From Flavisphingomonas formosensis (lineage in GTDB: Bacteria > Pseudomonadota > Alphaproteobacteria > Sphingomonadales > Sphingomonadaceae): 64,000 nt of DNA. Each line of letters opens with the position of its first letter. The stretch's first letter is position 1. Shown here one piece after another: positions 43,304-51,988 of this stretch. A model generated the notes under the pieces. That model saw only the letters and a list, made by a program, of their open reading frames with translations. It made no database searches and had not been told where the DNA came from. Location: the NCBI RefSeq assembly GCF_009755815.1, contig NZ_WRPK01000006.1:186001-250000 (forward strand). Reading direction: 5' to 3'. The position numbers and the translations under genes are program-made.

Positions 43304-44482
43304 CTAGTCCAGCCCGTAAAGCCGTGCGGCATTGTCGTGCAGGATCTTCTGCACCTGATCCTGCGGTACGCCGGCGAACACCTCTTCAAGATAGTCGGGC
43401 GGGCGCTTGGCCGAGGTGGCCGGCCCCGGGCTCATGCTGGTCGGATGTGGGAAGTCGGTCTCGTAGAGGATGTTGTCCGCGCCGATCCGGTCGATCGCGA
43501 ACTTCACCAGCGGATTGTCCTCGAACCAGAAGCTGCCGTAGATCTGGCGGCGGAAATATTCGCTCGGCAGCAGGTCGTAGGTATCGGCATGCTCCTTCGG
43601 CACGCCGCAATTGATCCACTGCCAATCGAGCGAGGCGACGGCGAAGGGCAGCCACCCCACGCCGCTCTCGACCGAGACGAAGTTGAGCTTGGGGAAGCGC
43701 TGGCAGATGCCGCCGCAGATGATCTGGGTGACTGCGGAGGCATTGCCCATGAAGAAGAGAACGCCCATCGAGGCATAGTCGGCATGGCTGGGCACGCTGT
43801 CGTCCATCAGCTTGTTGACCTCATGGTCGCCCGAGCCGATGTGGAAGTTGACGGGCATGCCCATCTCCTGAGCGGCGGCCCAGAGGCGGTCCCAATGCGG
43901 GCTGGTAAGCTTCGGCTGAGCGAAGAAATGCGGCTCCGAGGTGAAGACGAGGCCGCGATGGCCCATGCGCTTGCCGCGCTCCAGTTCCTTCAGCGTCTCG
44001 TCCAGATCCCAGAAAGGCAGGATGGTCTGCGGCAGGAAACGGTCCGGCGCGATGCTGGCATAGTCGGTCTGCCAGTCGTTATACGCCTTGATGCAGTCGA
44101 GCATCAGGTTGGCGCTGTCGAGCTTCAGCAGCGTCTTGGCGTCGAAGAAGATGACGTTGGGGAACAGCACCTGCGCCTGGATGCCGTAATCGTCCATCAC
44201 CTTCAGCCGCTCGACGGCATCCCAGGTATAGCGCTCGGCCTCGCCCAGCGTCTTGGGATGGAAGGGCGGATGCTCGTGCCAGCCGGCCATGGCCGGCGAG
44301 CCGGCGCCGCCCGCCCGCTTGTCGCCGAAATACCAATAGTCGGTGCCGGTTTCTGCGTCCTGCTTCACGTGCGGCACGGCGTCGCCATATTTACTGGATA
44401 CGCGCGACGTCCACAGGTCATAGGGTTCGACGACATGCGTGTCGACGTCGATGATCCTGTACTGGTTGGTGTGCACATTCAT
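43304..44482 (-). CDS. amidohydrolase-family protein (ACMSD/LigW type)
   Basis: A protein of 392 residues with a TIM-barrel amidohydrolase-2 pattern: the first metal motif IIDVDTHVVEP (DTH in place of HxH), NFHIGSGDHEV with a central His, LNFVSVESGVGWLPF and the late ETDFPHP with the last Asp. Relatives are metal-dependent decarboxylases and hydrolases of ring-cleavage intermediates. A GGAGG site ends at the ATG 44491 but is 9 bases from the ATG at 44482, which I chose; the frame reaches 44545. It is divergent from the MFS transporter gene. Confidence 0.85.
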   Translation of the reverse strand: MNVHTNQYRIIDVDTHVVEPYDLWTSRVSSKYGDAVPHVKQDAETGTDYWYFGDKRAGGAGSPAMAGWHEHPPFHPKTLGEAERYTWDAVERLKVMDDYGIQAQVLFPNVIFFDAKTLLKLDSANLMLDCIKAYNDWQTDYASIAPDRFLPQTILPFWDLDETLKELERGKRMGHRGLVFTSEPHFFAQPKLTSPHWDRLWAAAQEMGMPVNFHIGSGDHEVNKLMDDSVPSHADYASMGVLFFMGNASAVTQIICGGICQRFPKLNFVSVESGVGWLPFAVASLDWQWINCGVPKEHADTYDLLPSEYFRRQIYGSFWFEDNPLVKFAIDRIGADNILYETDFPHPTSMSPGPATSAKRPPDYLEEVFAGVPQDQVQKILHDNAARLYGLD

Positions 44483-44549
44483 GTCAGCCATCCTCCGATA
44501 GGCGCTATCTTCCGCCACTTTGCCCGGCACGGGCATCGCGGCCAATCAC

Positions 44550-44563
44550 AATATGATCATATT
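44550..44563. promoter_or_regulatory. 14-bp AT palindrome in divergent promoter
   Basis: AATATGATCATATT is perfectly self-complementary, flanked by ACA- and TGT-like triplets. It lies 67 bases upstream of the amidohydrolase start, in the divergent region shared with the MFS gene. The AT-rich palindrome in otherwise GC-rich DNA is a candidate operator, possibly for the GntR/FCD regulator at 54192. Confidence 0.4.
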
Positions 44564-44709
44564 TGTAAGAAGCTCGCTTACCAGTATCAAAATGGCTAGT
44601 CGAACTGCCGCAGCTGGGCCGCTACGACAGGGTTCGAATCGGCGGTTTGCGCTCGTTCGCGTCGGTGCTCCGGCGCGCGGCGGGACTGGCGGCGGTGGAG
44701 ACGGTGGCT

Positions 44710-46104
44710 GTGAAGATCGAAGAGTCGGAGGCGGTTCGGTCCGCCAGCGCGGTGGGTGATGGGGGGCGCGATGGCGCTTCCACCGTCGCGAAAGCGTGGA
44801 GCCCTTCGGCGGCGCAGCCGGCTGCCCGCCGGACGATCGGCTTGCGCAATCGCTGGGCCGGTCTCGGCATCCTCTTCATCGTCGCGCTGTTCAACTATAT
44901 CGATCGTACGATCCTCTCGATCCTGCAGGTGCCGATCAAGGCCGACCTCCATTTGTCGGATTCGGAGATCGGCACGCTCACCGGCATGGCCTTCGCCCTG
45001 TTCTACACCTTCTTCGGCGTGCCGATCGCGCGGCTGGCGGATCGCAGCCGGCGCAAGGTGGTCATCGCCGTCTCGCTCGGCGTGTGGAGCCTGATGACTG
45101 CGCTCACCGGGCTGGCCGGCGGCTTCCTCTCGCTGCTCTTCCTGCGCGTCGGCGTGGCGATCGGCGAGGCGGGCAGCGTGCCGGCCACCCATTCGATCCT
45201 GTCCGACCTGTTCAGCAGCGAGCGGCGCGGCAATGCGCTGTCGACCTGGGGCCTTTCGATGCCGGTCGGCACGATGATCGGTTTCATCTCGGCGGGCTGG
45301 CTGACCCATTCGATCGGCTGGCGCGAGGCGTTCGCGGTGGTGGGTATCGCCGGGCTCGTGCTGGTCCCGTTGCTGCTGCTGACGCTGGCCGAGCCGCAGC
45401 GCGGCCGCTACGATCCGCCGGCCGCGGCCGCCGCCGAGACGATCTCGACCGGCGAGGCGTTACGCATTCTGGCGGGGCTGCGCTCCTTTCGCATGATCGT
45501 GCTCGGCGCGGCGCTTACCGCCTATGTCCAATATGTGATGCTGACCTGGAACGCGCCTTTCTACGTGCGCGTCCATCATATGGCGCTGGGCGACGTCGCC
45601 TTCTACCTCGCGCTGCTCAATGGGCTCGGCGGGGGCGTCGGCCTCTATCTCGGCGGCACCCTGTCGGACTGGGTGGGCCGGCGCGACCGACGTCTGTCGC
45701 CCCTGGTGCCCGCGGTCGCCGCCTTCCTGATCGTTCCGTTCGCGCTCGGACAATATTTCGTCGCATCCTCCTCGCTCTCGCTACTGCTCGGCATCGTGCC
45801 CGCCGCCGCGACACTGATCTATTATGCGCCGACGGTCGCCATCTCGCACACGCTGGTCTCGCCGCGCATGCGCGCCTTCACCTCGGCGATGCTGGTTCTG
45901 ATCATCAACCTGATCGGCATGGGACTCGGCCCGCTCGTCACCGGCGCGCTCAGCGATCTGCTCGTCGCGCGGTTCGGCATGGTCGAGGATTCGCTGCGCT
46001 ATGCGATGGGTGTGTCGATGTTCGTCGCGATCGCGGCGGGCCTGCTCTTCTGGCGCGCATCCCACCATATCGGCCGAGAAATGGCGACGCGCGCTTCTGA
46101 ATGA
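44710..46104 (+). CDS. MFS transporter
   Basis: A major facilitator of about 464 residues with 12 hydrophobic helices. The first contains LFIVALFNYIDRTILSIL, and the loop 2-3 motif is ADRSRRKVVIA; GEAGSVPATHSILSDLF is typical of the spinster/sugar-acid-like (FNYIDR) branch common in sphingomonad degradation clusters. It probably carries an organic acid over the inner membrane after the TonB receptor step. The start is uncertain: the frame opens at TTG 44647 and I chose GTG 44710, 9 bases after a GGAG. A long hydrophilic N-terminus precedes the first helix. Confidence 0.8.
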   Translation: MKIEESEAVRSASAVGDGGRDGASTVAKAWSPSAAQPAARRTIGLRNRWAGLGILFIVALFNYIDRTILSILQVPIKADLHLSDSEIGTLTGMAFALFYTFFGVPIARLADRSRRKVVIAVSLGVWSLMTALTGLAGGFLSLLFLRVGVAIGEAGSVPATHSILSDLFSSERRGNALSTWGLSMPVGTMIGFISAGWLTHSIGWREAFAVVGIAGLVLVPLLLLTLAEPQRGRYDPPAAAAAETISTGEALRILAGLRSFRMIVLGAALTAYVQYVMLTWNAPFYVRVHHMALGDVAFYLALLNGLGGGVGLYLGGTLSDWVGRRDRRLSPLVPAVAAFLIVPFALGQYFVASSSLSLLLGIVPAAATLIYYAPTVAISHTLVSPRMRAFTSAMLVLIINLIGMGLGPLVTGALSDLLVARFGMVEDSLRYAMGVSMFVAIAAGLLFWRASHHIGREMATRASE

Positions 46105-46174
46105 CTGTTTTCGCCGGATATTGAAACTTCGACTGCGGGGCCCCGGGGCGCCCGCCAAAACATGGGATCAAGGC

Positions 46175-47479
46175 ATGGCATGGGATTTTGAGACGGACCC
46201 CGAATTCCAGGCGCAGCTCGACTGGGTGGACGCGTTCGTCCGCGACGAGGTCGAGCCGCTCGACGAGTTGCTGGGCAGCCCCTATGCGGTCAAGGATCCG
46301 CGCAATGTCCGGCTCGTCCGCCCTTTGCAGCAGAAGGTGCGTGAAAAGGGCCTGTGGGCCTGTCATCTGACGCCGGCGCAGGGCGGCCAGGGCTGGGGCA
46401 ATGTCCGCCTCGCCTTGCTCAACGAGTTGCTCGGCCGCTCGCGCTTCGGCCCGGTGGTGTTCGGCACCCAAGCGCCCGATACCGGCAATGCCGAGATCCT
46501 CGCCCATTACGGCACGGCGGAGCAGAAGCGGAAATATCTGCAGCCGCTGCTCGAGAATGAGATCGTCTCCTGCTTCTCGATGACCGAGCCGCAGGGCGGC
46601 GCCGATCCGCTGCAGTTCCGCACCCATGCCGAGCTCGACGGCGACGAATGGGTGATCAACGGCGAGAAATGGTTCTCGTCCAACGCCCGCTGGGCGGATT
46701 TCCTGATCGTCCTCGCGGTCACCGATCCGGATGCCAGGCCGCACGATAAGATGTCGATGTTCATCGTGCCTTCGGACACGCCGGGCATCGAGATCGTGCG
46801 TAATGTCGGCTTCCACGGCGAGGCGGTGTTCGACCACGGCTATGTCCGCTACACCGACGTCCGCGTGCCGCGCGATCATCTGCTCGGCGAGCGCGGCAAG
46901 GGTTTCGCCGTCGCCCAGACCCGCCTCGGCGGCGGCCGCATCCACCATGCGATGCGGACGATCGGCGAGGCGCGCAAGGCGCTCGACCTCATGTGCCGCC
47001 GCGCTCTCTCGCGCCACACCGCCGGCTCGCTGCTTGCCGACAAGCAGATGGTGCAGGAGAAGATCGCGGACAGCTGGATCGAGCTCGAGCAGTTCCGCCT
47101 GCTCGTGCTGCGCACCGCCTGGCTGATCGACAAGCATCAGGATTACAAGAAGGTCCGGCGCGACATCGCCGCGGTGAAGGTCGCGATGCCGAAGGTGCTC
47201 AACGATATCGCCACGCGCGCGATCCAGATCCATGGGGCGCTCGGCATCTCGACGGAGATGCCGTTCATCCTGCAGATCACGACCTCCTTCGTCATGGGCA
47301 TCGCCGATGGGCCGACCGAGGTCCATAAGGTGACGGTCGCCAAGCAGGTGCTGCGCGAGCATGAGCCCTATGACACGCTGTTCCCGCCCTACAGCCTGCT
47401 GACCCTGCGCGAGCAGGCGGAGGAGAAATATGGCGCGCTGCTCGCCGACCTGCGCGAGGATGAGCTGGAAGGGGTGTGA
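46175..47479 (+). CDS. acyl-CoA dehydrogenase, ACAD10/11-like
   Basis: A protein of 434 residues of the acyl-CoA dehydrogenase family, longer than the a and b types and with the features of the ACAD10/11 branch: LTPAQGGQGWGNV, SMTEPQGGADPLQF, NGEKWFSSNARWADF, ADGPTEVHKVTVAKQVL. In eukaryotic ACAD10/11 this domain is fused to an APH-type kinase that phosphorylates 4-hydroxyacyl substrates; here a kinase of that type is encoded separately at 51985. It follows the MFS gene by 70 bases. It could be part of a 4-hydroxy acid route. Confidence 0.85.
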   Translation: MAWDFETDPEFQAQLDWVDAFVRDEVEPLDELLGSPYAVKDPRNVRLVRPLQQKVREKGLWACHLTPAQGGQGWGNVRLALLNELLGRSRFGPVVFGTQAPDTGNAEILAHYGTAEQKRKYLQPLLENEIVSCFSMTEPQGGADPLQFRTHAELDGDEWVINGEKWFSSNARWADFLIVLAVTDPDARPHDKMSMFIVPSDTPGIEIVRNVGFHGEAVFDHGYVRYTDVRVPRDHLLGERGKGFAVAQTRLGGGRIHHAMRTIGEARKALDLMCRRALSRHTAGSLLADKQMVQEKIADSWIELEQFRLLVLRTAWLIDKHQDYKKVRRDIAAVKVAMPKVLNDIATRAIQIHGALGISTEMPFILQITTSFVMGIADGPTEVHKVTVAKQVLREHEPYDTLFPPYSLLTLREQAEEKYGALLADLREDELEGV

Positions 47480-47505
47480 GACGAGACGATTTCGTTTCTG
47501 ATCTA

Positions 47506-47589
47506 CGTCATCCCAGCGAAAGCTGGGATCACTCTCTACCGCGAGCCGGTCATAGTTTGAGAGCGATCCCAGCTTTCGCTGGGATGACG
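47506..47589. repeat. perfect 25-base inverted repeat between convergent genes
   Basis: Two perfect 25-base arms (47506-47530 and 47565-47589) separated by 34 bases. Each arm itself contains a hairpin, ATCCCAGC-GAAA-GCTGGGAT or its complement. It lies between convergent dehydrogenase genes (stops at 47479 and 47609) and probably terminates both. The CATCCCAGC core is shared with 38121-38142, so it belongs to a dispersed family. Confidence 0.7.
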
Positions 47590-47608
47590 GAAATTCGGCG
47601 TCCTCAGG

Positions 47609-48817
47609 TCAAAGACCCAGCACCGTCTTCGCGATGATCGTCCGCTGAATCTCGTTGGAGCCGCCGAAAATCGTCCAGGCGCGGTTGTTGAGATAGCGTG
47701 GCGCGGCCATCTGCGCGTCGATGCTCAGCACCGGATCGGGTGCTGCCTCGCCATAGAGCGGGCGTTCGGTGGCGAGCTGCAAACCGGCATAGCCGTACAT
47801 GCGCATCTCTATCGTGCTGATCGTCTGCTCCAGGGTCGAGGCGACCATCTTGACCAGCGAGGTCTGCGGGCCGGGCGGCAATCCCTGCGCGATATCCGCG
47901 AGGATGCGCAGCTCGGTGATTTCCAGCGCCTGCGCCTCGCACTCCGCGTCGCAAAGCGCCGCCTGGAACGCCGCGTCCGCCCCGATCGGCCGCGCATCGT
48001 CTCCGGGCAAGGCCGCCGCCGCGGCGCGCAGCCGGGCGAGGCGGGCGAGAAGGGCGGGGGCGTGGCAGGAGCCGCCCCGCTCATTCTCGAGCAGGAATTT
48101 GGCGATCGTCCAGCCTTGGCCCGGCTCGCCGACGAGGTCTTCGTCGGGCACCTTCACATCGTCGAGGAAGATGGCGTTGACCTCATGGTCGCCGGCGAGG
48201 CCGATGATCGGACGCACCTCGACGCCGGGCTGGTTCATGTCGACCAGGAAGAAGCTGATGCCGGCCTGCGGCTTCACCGTGGCGTCGGTGCGGGCCAGGC
48301 AGAAGATATGGTCGGCGAACTGGGCATGGGTGGTCCACAGCTTCGATCCGTTGAGCACCCACTGCGTGCCGTCATGCGCCGCGCGGGTGCGCAGGCTGGC
48401 GAGGTCGGAGCCGGACTGCGGCTCCGAGAAGCCCTGGCACCAATAATGTTCGCCGGAGAGGATGCGCGGTAGATAGCGCTGCTGCTGCGCCGCGCTGCCG
48501 AAATGCTGGAGCACCGGTGCGAGCAGGCGCAGGCTCAGCACCGGCAGGCGCGGCGCGTCGGCGAGCGCGCATTCCTTCTCGAAGATGTAGCGCCGCACCG
48601 GATCCCAGCCGGTGCCGCCGAACCGCGCCGGCCAGCTATGGCCGATCCAGCCTTTCTCGTAGAGGATGCGATGCCATTCGCGCCCGATGTCCGGCTCCGC
48701 GAACACGGTCGGCGTCAGCCGCGCGCCGCGGCGCAGCCGCTCGGGCAGATGGGCGGACAGGAAAGCGCGGACTTCGTCGCGAAACGCGGTTTCCTCGGCA
48801 TTGAGCGTCAAGTTCAT
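47609..48817 (-). CDS. acyl-CoA dehydrogenase (type b), paralogue of 32797
   Basis: A protein of 402 residues strikingly similar to the gene at 32797 (shared LPERLRRGARLTPTVFAEPD-type N-terminus, SEPQSGSDLASLRTRAAHD, WTIFGGSNEIQ at the end). Gly again stands at the position of a YEG glutamate. It is divergent from the type a gene at 48980. The two form a second a/b dehydrogenase pair and may act on a different chain length or ring intermediate. Confidence 0.9.
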   Translation of the reverse strand: MNLTLNAEETAFRDEVRAFLSAHLPERLRRGARLTPTVFAEPDIGREWHRILYEKGWIGHSWPARFGGTGWDPVRRYIFEKECALADAPRLPVLSLRLLAPVLQHFGSAAQQQRYLPRILSGEHYWCQGFSEPQSGSDLASLRTRAAHDGTQWVLNGSKLWTTHAQFADHIFCLARTDATVKPQAGISFFLVDMNQPGVEVRPIIGLAGDHEVNAIFLDDVKVPDEDLVGEPGQGWTIAKFLLENERGGSCHAPALLARLARLRAAAAALPGDDARPIGADAAFQAALCDAECEAQALEITELRILADIAQGLPPGPQTSLVKMVASTLEQTISTIEMRMYGYAGLQLATERPLYGEAAPDPVLSIDAQMAAPRYLNNRAWTIFGGSNEIQRTIIAKTVLGL

Positions 48818-48979
48818 GGCGCCACTGTAGAAATGCCCGCTGCCGATCGGCCTCTCTCAAAAAAGCTAGGTGAGGATGGCGGAAACTGGCGCTTAGCAGA
48901 GTGGTCGGGGGCGTGTGGCTTTCTAAGCTGGCTGATCATGGCGGGCGCTTCGCCCGGGGACTTCGATCGGGGAAAAGGC

Positions 48980-50062
48980 GTGGATTTCACTCTTACGGAC
49001 GACCAGCAGATGTTGAAGACGCTGGTCGAGCGCTTCGTGGCCGATCGTTATGATGCCGGTGCGCGTGCCGTCTATCGCGCGACTGCCTGCGGCTATTCGG
49101 CCCGGAATATGCAGATGCTGGCCGAAATGGGGCTGTTCGCGCTCGCTTGGCCGGAATCGGAGGGCGGGCTTGAAGGCGGCCCGATCGAGATCATGACGGT
49201 AATGGAGGCGCTGGGCCGCGGCCTGGCGGTCGAGCCGGTACTGGAGACGGTGTTCGTGGCCGGTGCAATGCTCGCGCGGCTCTGCCCTGCGGAGCTGCGG
49301 GGCGAATGGCTGGAGGCAGTGCTGCATGGACGCCGCCGTGTCGCCTTTGCCTTTGCCGAGCATGGCGCGCGCTTTGCGCTCACCGGCGGCGGTACGCGCG
49401 CGCAGGCGGGGCGTCTCAGCGGCGGAAAGACGATGGTGGCGGCCGGCGCCGATCTGTGGATCGTAACGGCGCGGGACGAGCGGGGCGACAGCCTCTATCT
49501 GGTGCGCGCGGATGCGACCGGCGTTGCGACGCGCGACTATCGGCTGATTGACGGATCGGTGGCGAGCGAACTCGTTTTCGACGCGGTCGCTGCCACGCGG
49601 ATCGGCGATCTCGCGGCGATTGAGGGGCTGCTCGACAGCGGCCGGATCGGCGCGATGGCGGAGATGGTCGGCATCATGAGCCGCATCTTCGACGAGACGC
49701 TCGATTATGTGCGCAATCGCAAGCAGTTCGGCGTGGCGATCGGCAGCTTTCAAGCGATCCAGCATCGCCTCGCCGATCAATATGCCGCGCTGGAACTGTC
49801 ACGCTCGCAGCTCTATCGTGCAGCGCTGGCCGAGGGAACGGAGCGCGCCGCCGCGATTGCGGGGGCGAAGAGCTTCATCGCCCGGCGCGCCATACGCCTG
49901 GGCGAGGAATGCATCCAGTTCCATGGCGGCATGGGCGTTTCTGACGAGCTGGCGATCGGTCACGGCCATAAGCGACTGATGCTGCTCGCATCGCTGTTCG
50001 GCGACGCGCATCATGAGGCGGCGCGTTACGCCGAGGCGCTGGAGCGGGCGGGGGGCATCTGA
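48980..50062 (+). CDS. acyl-CoA dehydrogenase (type a), paralogue of 30009
   Basis: A protein of 360 residues, paralogous to the gene at 30009: FTLTDDQQMLKTLVERFVAD at the start, RKQFGVAIGSFQAIQHRLAD, and QFHGGMGVSDELAIGHGHKR near the end. The chosen start is the GTG at 48980, which has GGGGA at 7-8 bases and aligns with the paralogue's start; the frame is open to 48503. It is divergent from the type b gene at 47609, its likely heteromeric partner. GCTAGGTG occurs at 48865 in the shared promoter. Confidence 0.85.
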   Translation: MDFTLTDDQQMLKTLVERFVADRYDAGARAVYRATACGYSARNMQMLAEMGLFALAWPESEGGLEGGPIEIMTVMEALGRGLAVEPVLETVFVAGAMLARLCPAELRGEWLEAVLHGRRRVAFAFAEHGARFALTGGGTRAQAGRLSGGKTMVAAGADLWIVTARDERGDSLYLVRADATGVATRDYRLIDGSVASELVFDAVAATRIGDLAAIEGLLDSGRIGAMAEMVGIMSRIFDETLDYVRNRKQFGVAIGSFQAIQHRLADQYAALELSRSQLYRAALAEGTERAAAIAGAKSFIARRAIRLGEECIQFHGGMGVSDELAIGHGHKRLMLLASLFGDAHHEAARYAEALERAGGI

Positions 50063-50086
50063 CAAAAAGCCACTCGCTCCGTTTGG

Positions 50087-50170
50087 GCTGAGCTTGTCGA
50101 AGCCCATTTCCTTCTTCCTTATCGGCGACTCGAGCAGGAAGAAGAAAGGGAGTGCTTCGACAAGCTCAGC
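50087..50170. repeat. inverted dispersed repeat with AGCTTGTCGAAGC core
   Basis: Perfect 17-base arms (50087-50103 and 50154-50170) carry the GCTGAGCTTGTCGAAGC word, which I associate with sphingomonad intergenic repeats. Between them a second, smaller stem of CTTCTTCC/GGAAGAAG type is nested. It lies between convergent genes (stops at 50062 and 50197), so it can act as a terminator on both strands. Confidence 0.65.
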
Positions 50171-50196
50171 ACGAGCGGGAGATATACCGTCTCTTA

Positions 50197-51678
50197 TCAG
50201 CCCGCCGCGAGTTCGTCGCGCAACGTACGGCGCAACAGCTTGCCGGTCTCGTTATAGGGCAGCATGTCGCGGAAGAAGATCTGCTGGGGCGCCTTGGTGG
50301 AGCGCAAGCGGGTGCGGACCCAGTCCTGCAACTCGGCCTCGGCCGGAATTGTCCCTTGCGCGACCGCGAAGGCGACGATGCGCTCGCCCCATTCCTGGTC
50401 GGGCGCACCGATCACCGCGACGTCGGCGACGGCAGGATGCTGGCGCAGCACGTCCTCGATCTCGCCGGGCGAGATGTTCTCGCCGCCGCGCACGATGACG
50501 TCGTCGAGCCGGCCGTCGATGAAGAGATAGCCCGCCTCGTCGAACCAGCCCAGGTCGCGGGTCGGGAACCAGCCGGCGTCGTCGGTGGCCTTGCGGCCGA
50601 CATATTCGCCCGACACCTGTTCGCCGCGCACCCAGATCTCGCCGGGCTCGCCAGCAGCGAGTACGCGGCCGTCGGGATCACGTATCTCGACCGCGACGCC
50701 CGGCACCGGCCGGCCGACCGAGCCGAGCCGGCGCAGCGACTCCTCCTCGCCCGAGCGGGCGGCGTCATGGTCTTCGGGCCCGAGGATGGAAAGGGTGGAG
50801 CTGGTCTCGGTCAGCCCATAGGCGTTGGTGAAGGCGACGCCGGGCAGCAGGTCGAGCGCGCGACGGATCACCGGCAACGGCATGCGCCCGCCGCCATAAG
50901 CCAGCGCCCGCAGGCTGGGCAAGGTCGCCTGGGCCGTTTCGAGCACGTCGAGCACGCGCCCGAGCATGGTCGGCACGAGCATCGCATGGGTGACAGCGAA
51001 GCGGCGGGCGCTGTCGACCCAGGCCTCCGGCTGGAAGCTTTCGAGCTGGACGATACGGCGCCCGTTATAGACCGAGGTGAGCAGCGCCGAGACGGCCGCG
51101 ACATGATAGGGCGGCACGCTGACCAGCGCAGCCTCATCCTCGTCCGCGCCGAGGAACTCGACCGTCTGGAAAACATAGGAGGTGAGATTCTCGTGGCGCA
51201 GCAGCGCCGCCTTGGGCTCGCCCGAGGTACCGCTGGTGAACAGCAGCACGGCGATGTCGGAGCCTTCGACGGGGACGAATCCGTCGGCCGGCGTCTCCGT
51301 CAGCCGCCACAGCGCATCGCGGGGCAGGATCTCGATGCCGTGGATGCCGGCAAGGCGATCGGCCATCGCCTCGTCGGCGACGATCAGCGCGGGGGCGAGC
51401 CGCGCGGCAAGGCGGCGCAGAGTCTCGTCCGGCAAGCGATAGTTCAGCGGGCAGAAGGGCAAACCGGCGAGCGCGGCGCCGAAGAGCGCCACCGGCAGCG
51501 CGGGCGCATTGACCCCGAGATAGCCGATATGGGCGGCCGGCGATCCGGCCAGCGAGGCGGCGAAGGCCTGCGCCCGGGCCTGAAGCGCGGCATAGCTCAG
51601 CGCGCCCTCGCTACCGTCGATGGCGATGCGGTCGGGAACGGCCTCGGCGGCAAGCTCGAGCAGGAGAGGGATGCGCAT
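50197..51678 (-). CDS. AMP-dependent acyl-CoA synthetase/ligase
   Basis: An ANL-superfamily ligase of 493 residues. The P-loop motif LLFTSGTSGEPKAALL, the NAYGLTETSS motif, the hinge GRLDDVIVRGGENISP and the C-terminal catalytic Lys in NETGKLLRR are all present. It forms an acyl-adenylate and then a CoA thioester. The ATG at 51678 with GAGG at 6 bases was chosen; the frame opens at 51741. The gene lies 7 bases behind the 100-residue cysteine protein and ends the APH-small-ligase operon. The substrate acid is unknown. Confidence 0.9.
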   Translation of the reverse strand: MRIPLLLELAAEAVPDRIAIDGSEGALSYAALQARAQAFAASLAGSPAAHIGYLGVNAPALPVALFGAALAGLPFCPLNYRLPDETLRRLAARLAPALIVADEAMADRLAGIHGIEILPRDALWRLTETPADGFVPVEGSDIAVLLFTSGTSGEPKAALLRHENLTSYVFQTVEFLGADEDEAALVSVPPYHVAAVSALLTSVYNGRRIVQLESFQPEAWVDSARRFAVTHAMLVPTMLGRVLDVLETAQATLPSLRALAYGGGRMPLPVIRRALDLLPGVAFTNAYGLTETSSTLSILGPEDHDAARSGEEESLRRLGSVGRPVPGVAVEIRDPDGRVLAAGEPGEIWVRGEQVSGEYVGRKATDDAGWFPTRDLGWFDEAGYLFIDGRLDDVIVRGGENISPGEIEDVLRQHPAVADVAVIGAPDQEWGERIVAFAVAQGTIPAEAELQDWVRTRLRSTKAPQQIFFRDMLPYNETGKLLRRTLRDELAAG

Positions 51679-51685
51679 GACGGCC

Positions 51686-51988
51686 TCAGTCGGAGGAGGG
51701 GAGCTTCTTGGCTTCGACCGGGTCCAGCGCGGCGCCGGCAAAGCCGAGCGATCCCTGGCCGGCCTTGGTGCAGAGCAGCTCGATGCCGGTCGCCTCGGAT
51801 CGGTAGCGCTTGCCGACCACGCAGCCCTGGTCGAGGCCGGGCTGCATATCGGCCGGCGCGGCCTCCTCGCCGACCGGCGCCATGTCGACGCCGCCGCACT
51901 GGGGCAGGCCCTCGCTCTTGGGTGGGCGGATGAGCACCGCTTCCGCTGTGCAGACCCGGCTCTTCCAGCGACTTCCCGGCTTGATCAT
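51686..51988 (-). CDS. 100-residue four-cysteine protein, uncharacterised
   Basis: A soluble protein of 100 residues with four cysteines at 13, 31, 56 and 73. Recognisable stretches are MIKPGSRWKSRVCTAEAVL, LPQCGGVDM, GKRYRSEATGIELLCTKAG and a tail EAKKLPSSD. I have a sense of seeing similar small proteins next to acyl-CoA ligases but know no domain name. Its ATG overlaps the kinase stop (ATGA), and its stop is 7 bases before the ligase start, so it is tightly coupled to both. A metal-binding or partner protein of the ligase is a reasonable guess. Confidence 0.65.
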   Translation of the reverse strand: MIKPGSRWKSRVCTAEAVLIRPPKSEGLPQCGGVDMAPVGEEAAPADMQPGLDQGCVVGKRYRSEATGIELLCTKAGQGSLGFAGAALDPVEAKKLPSSD

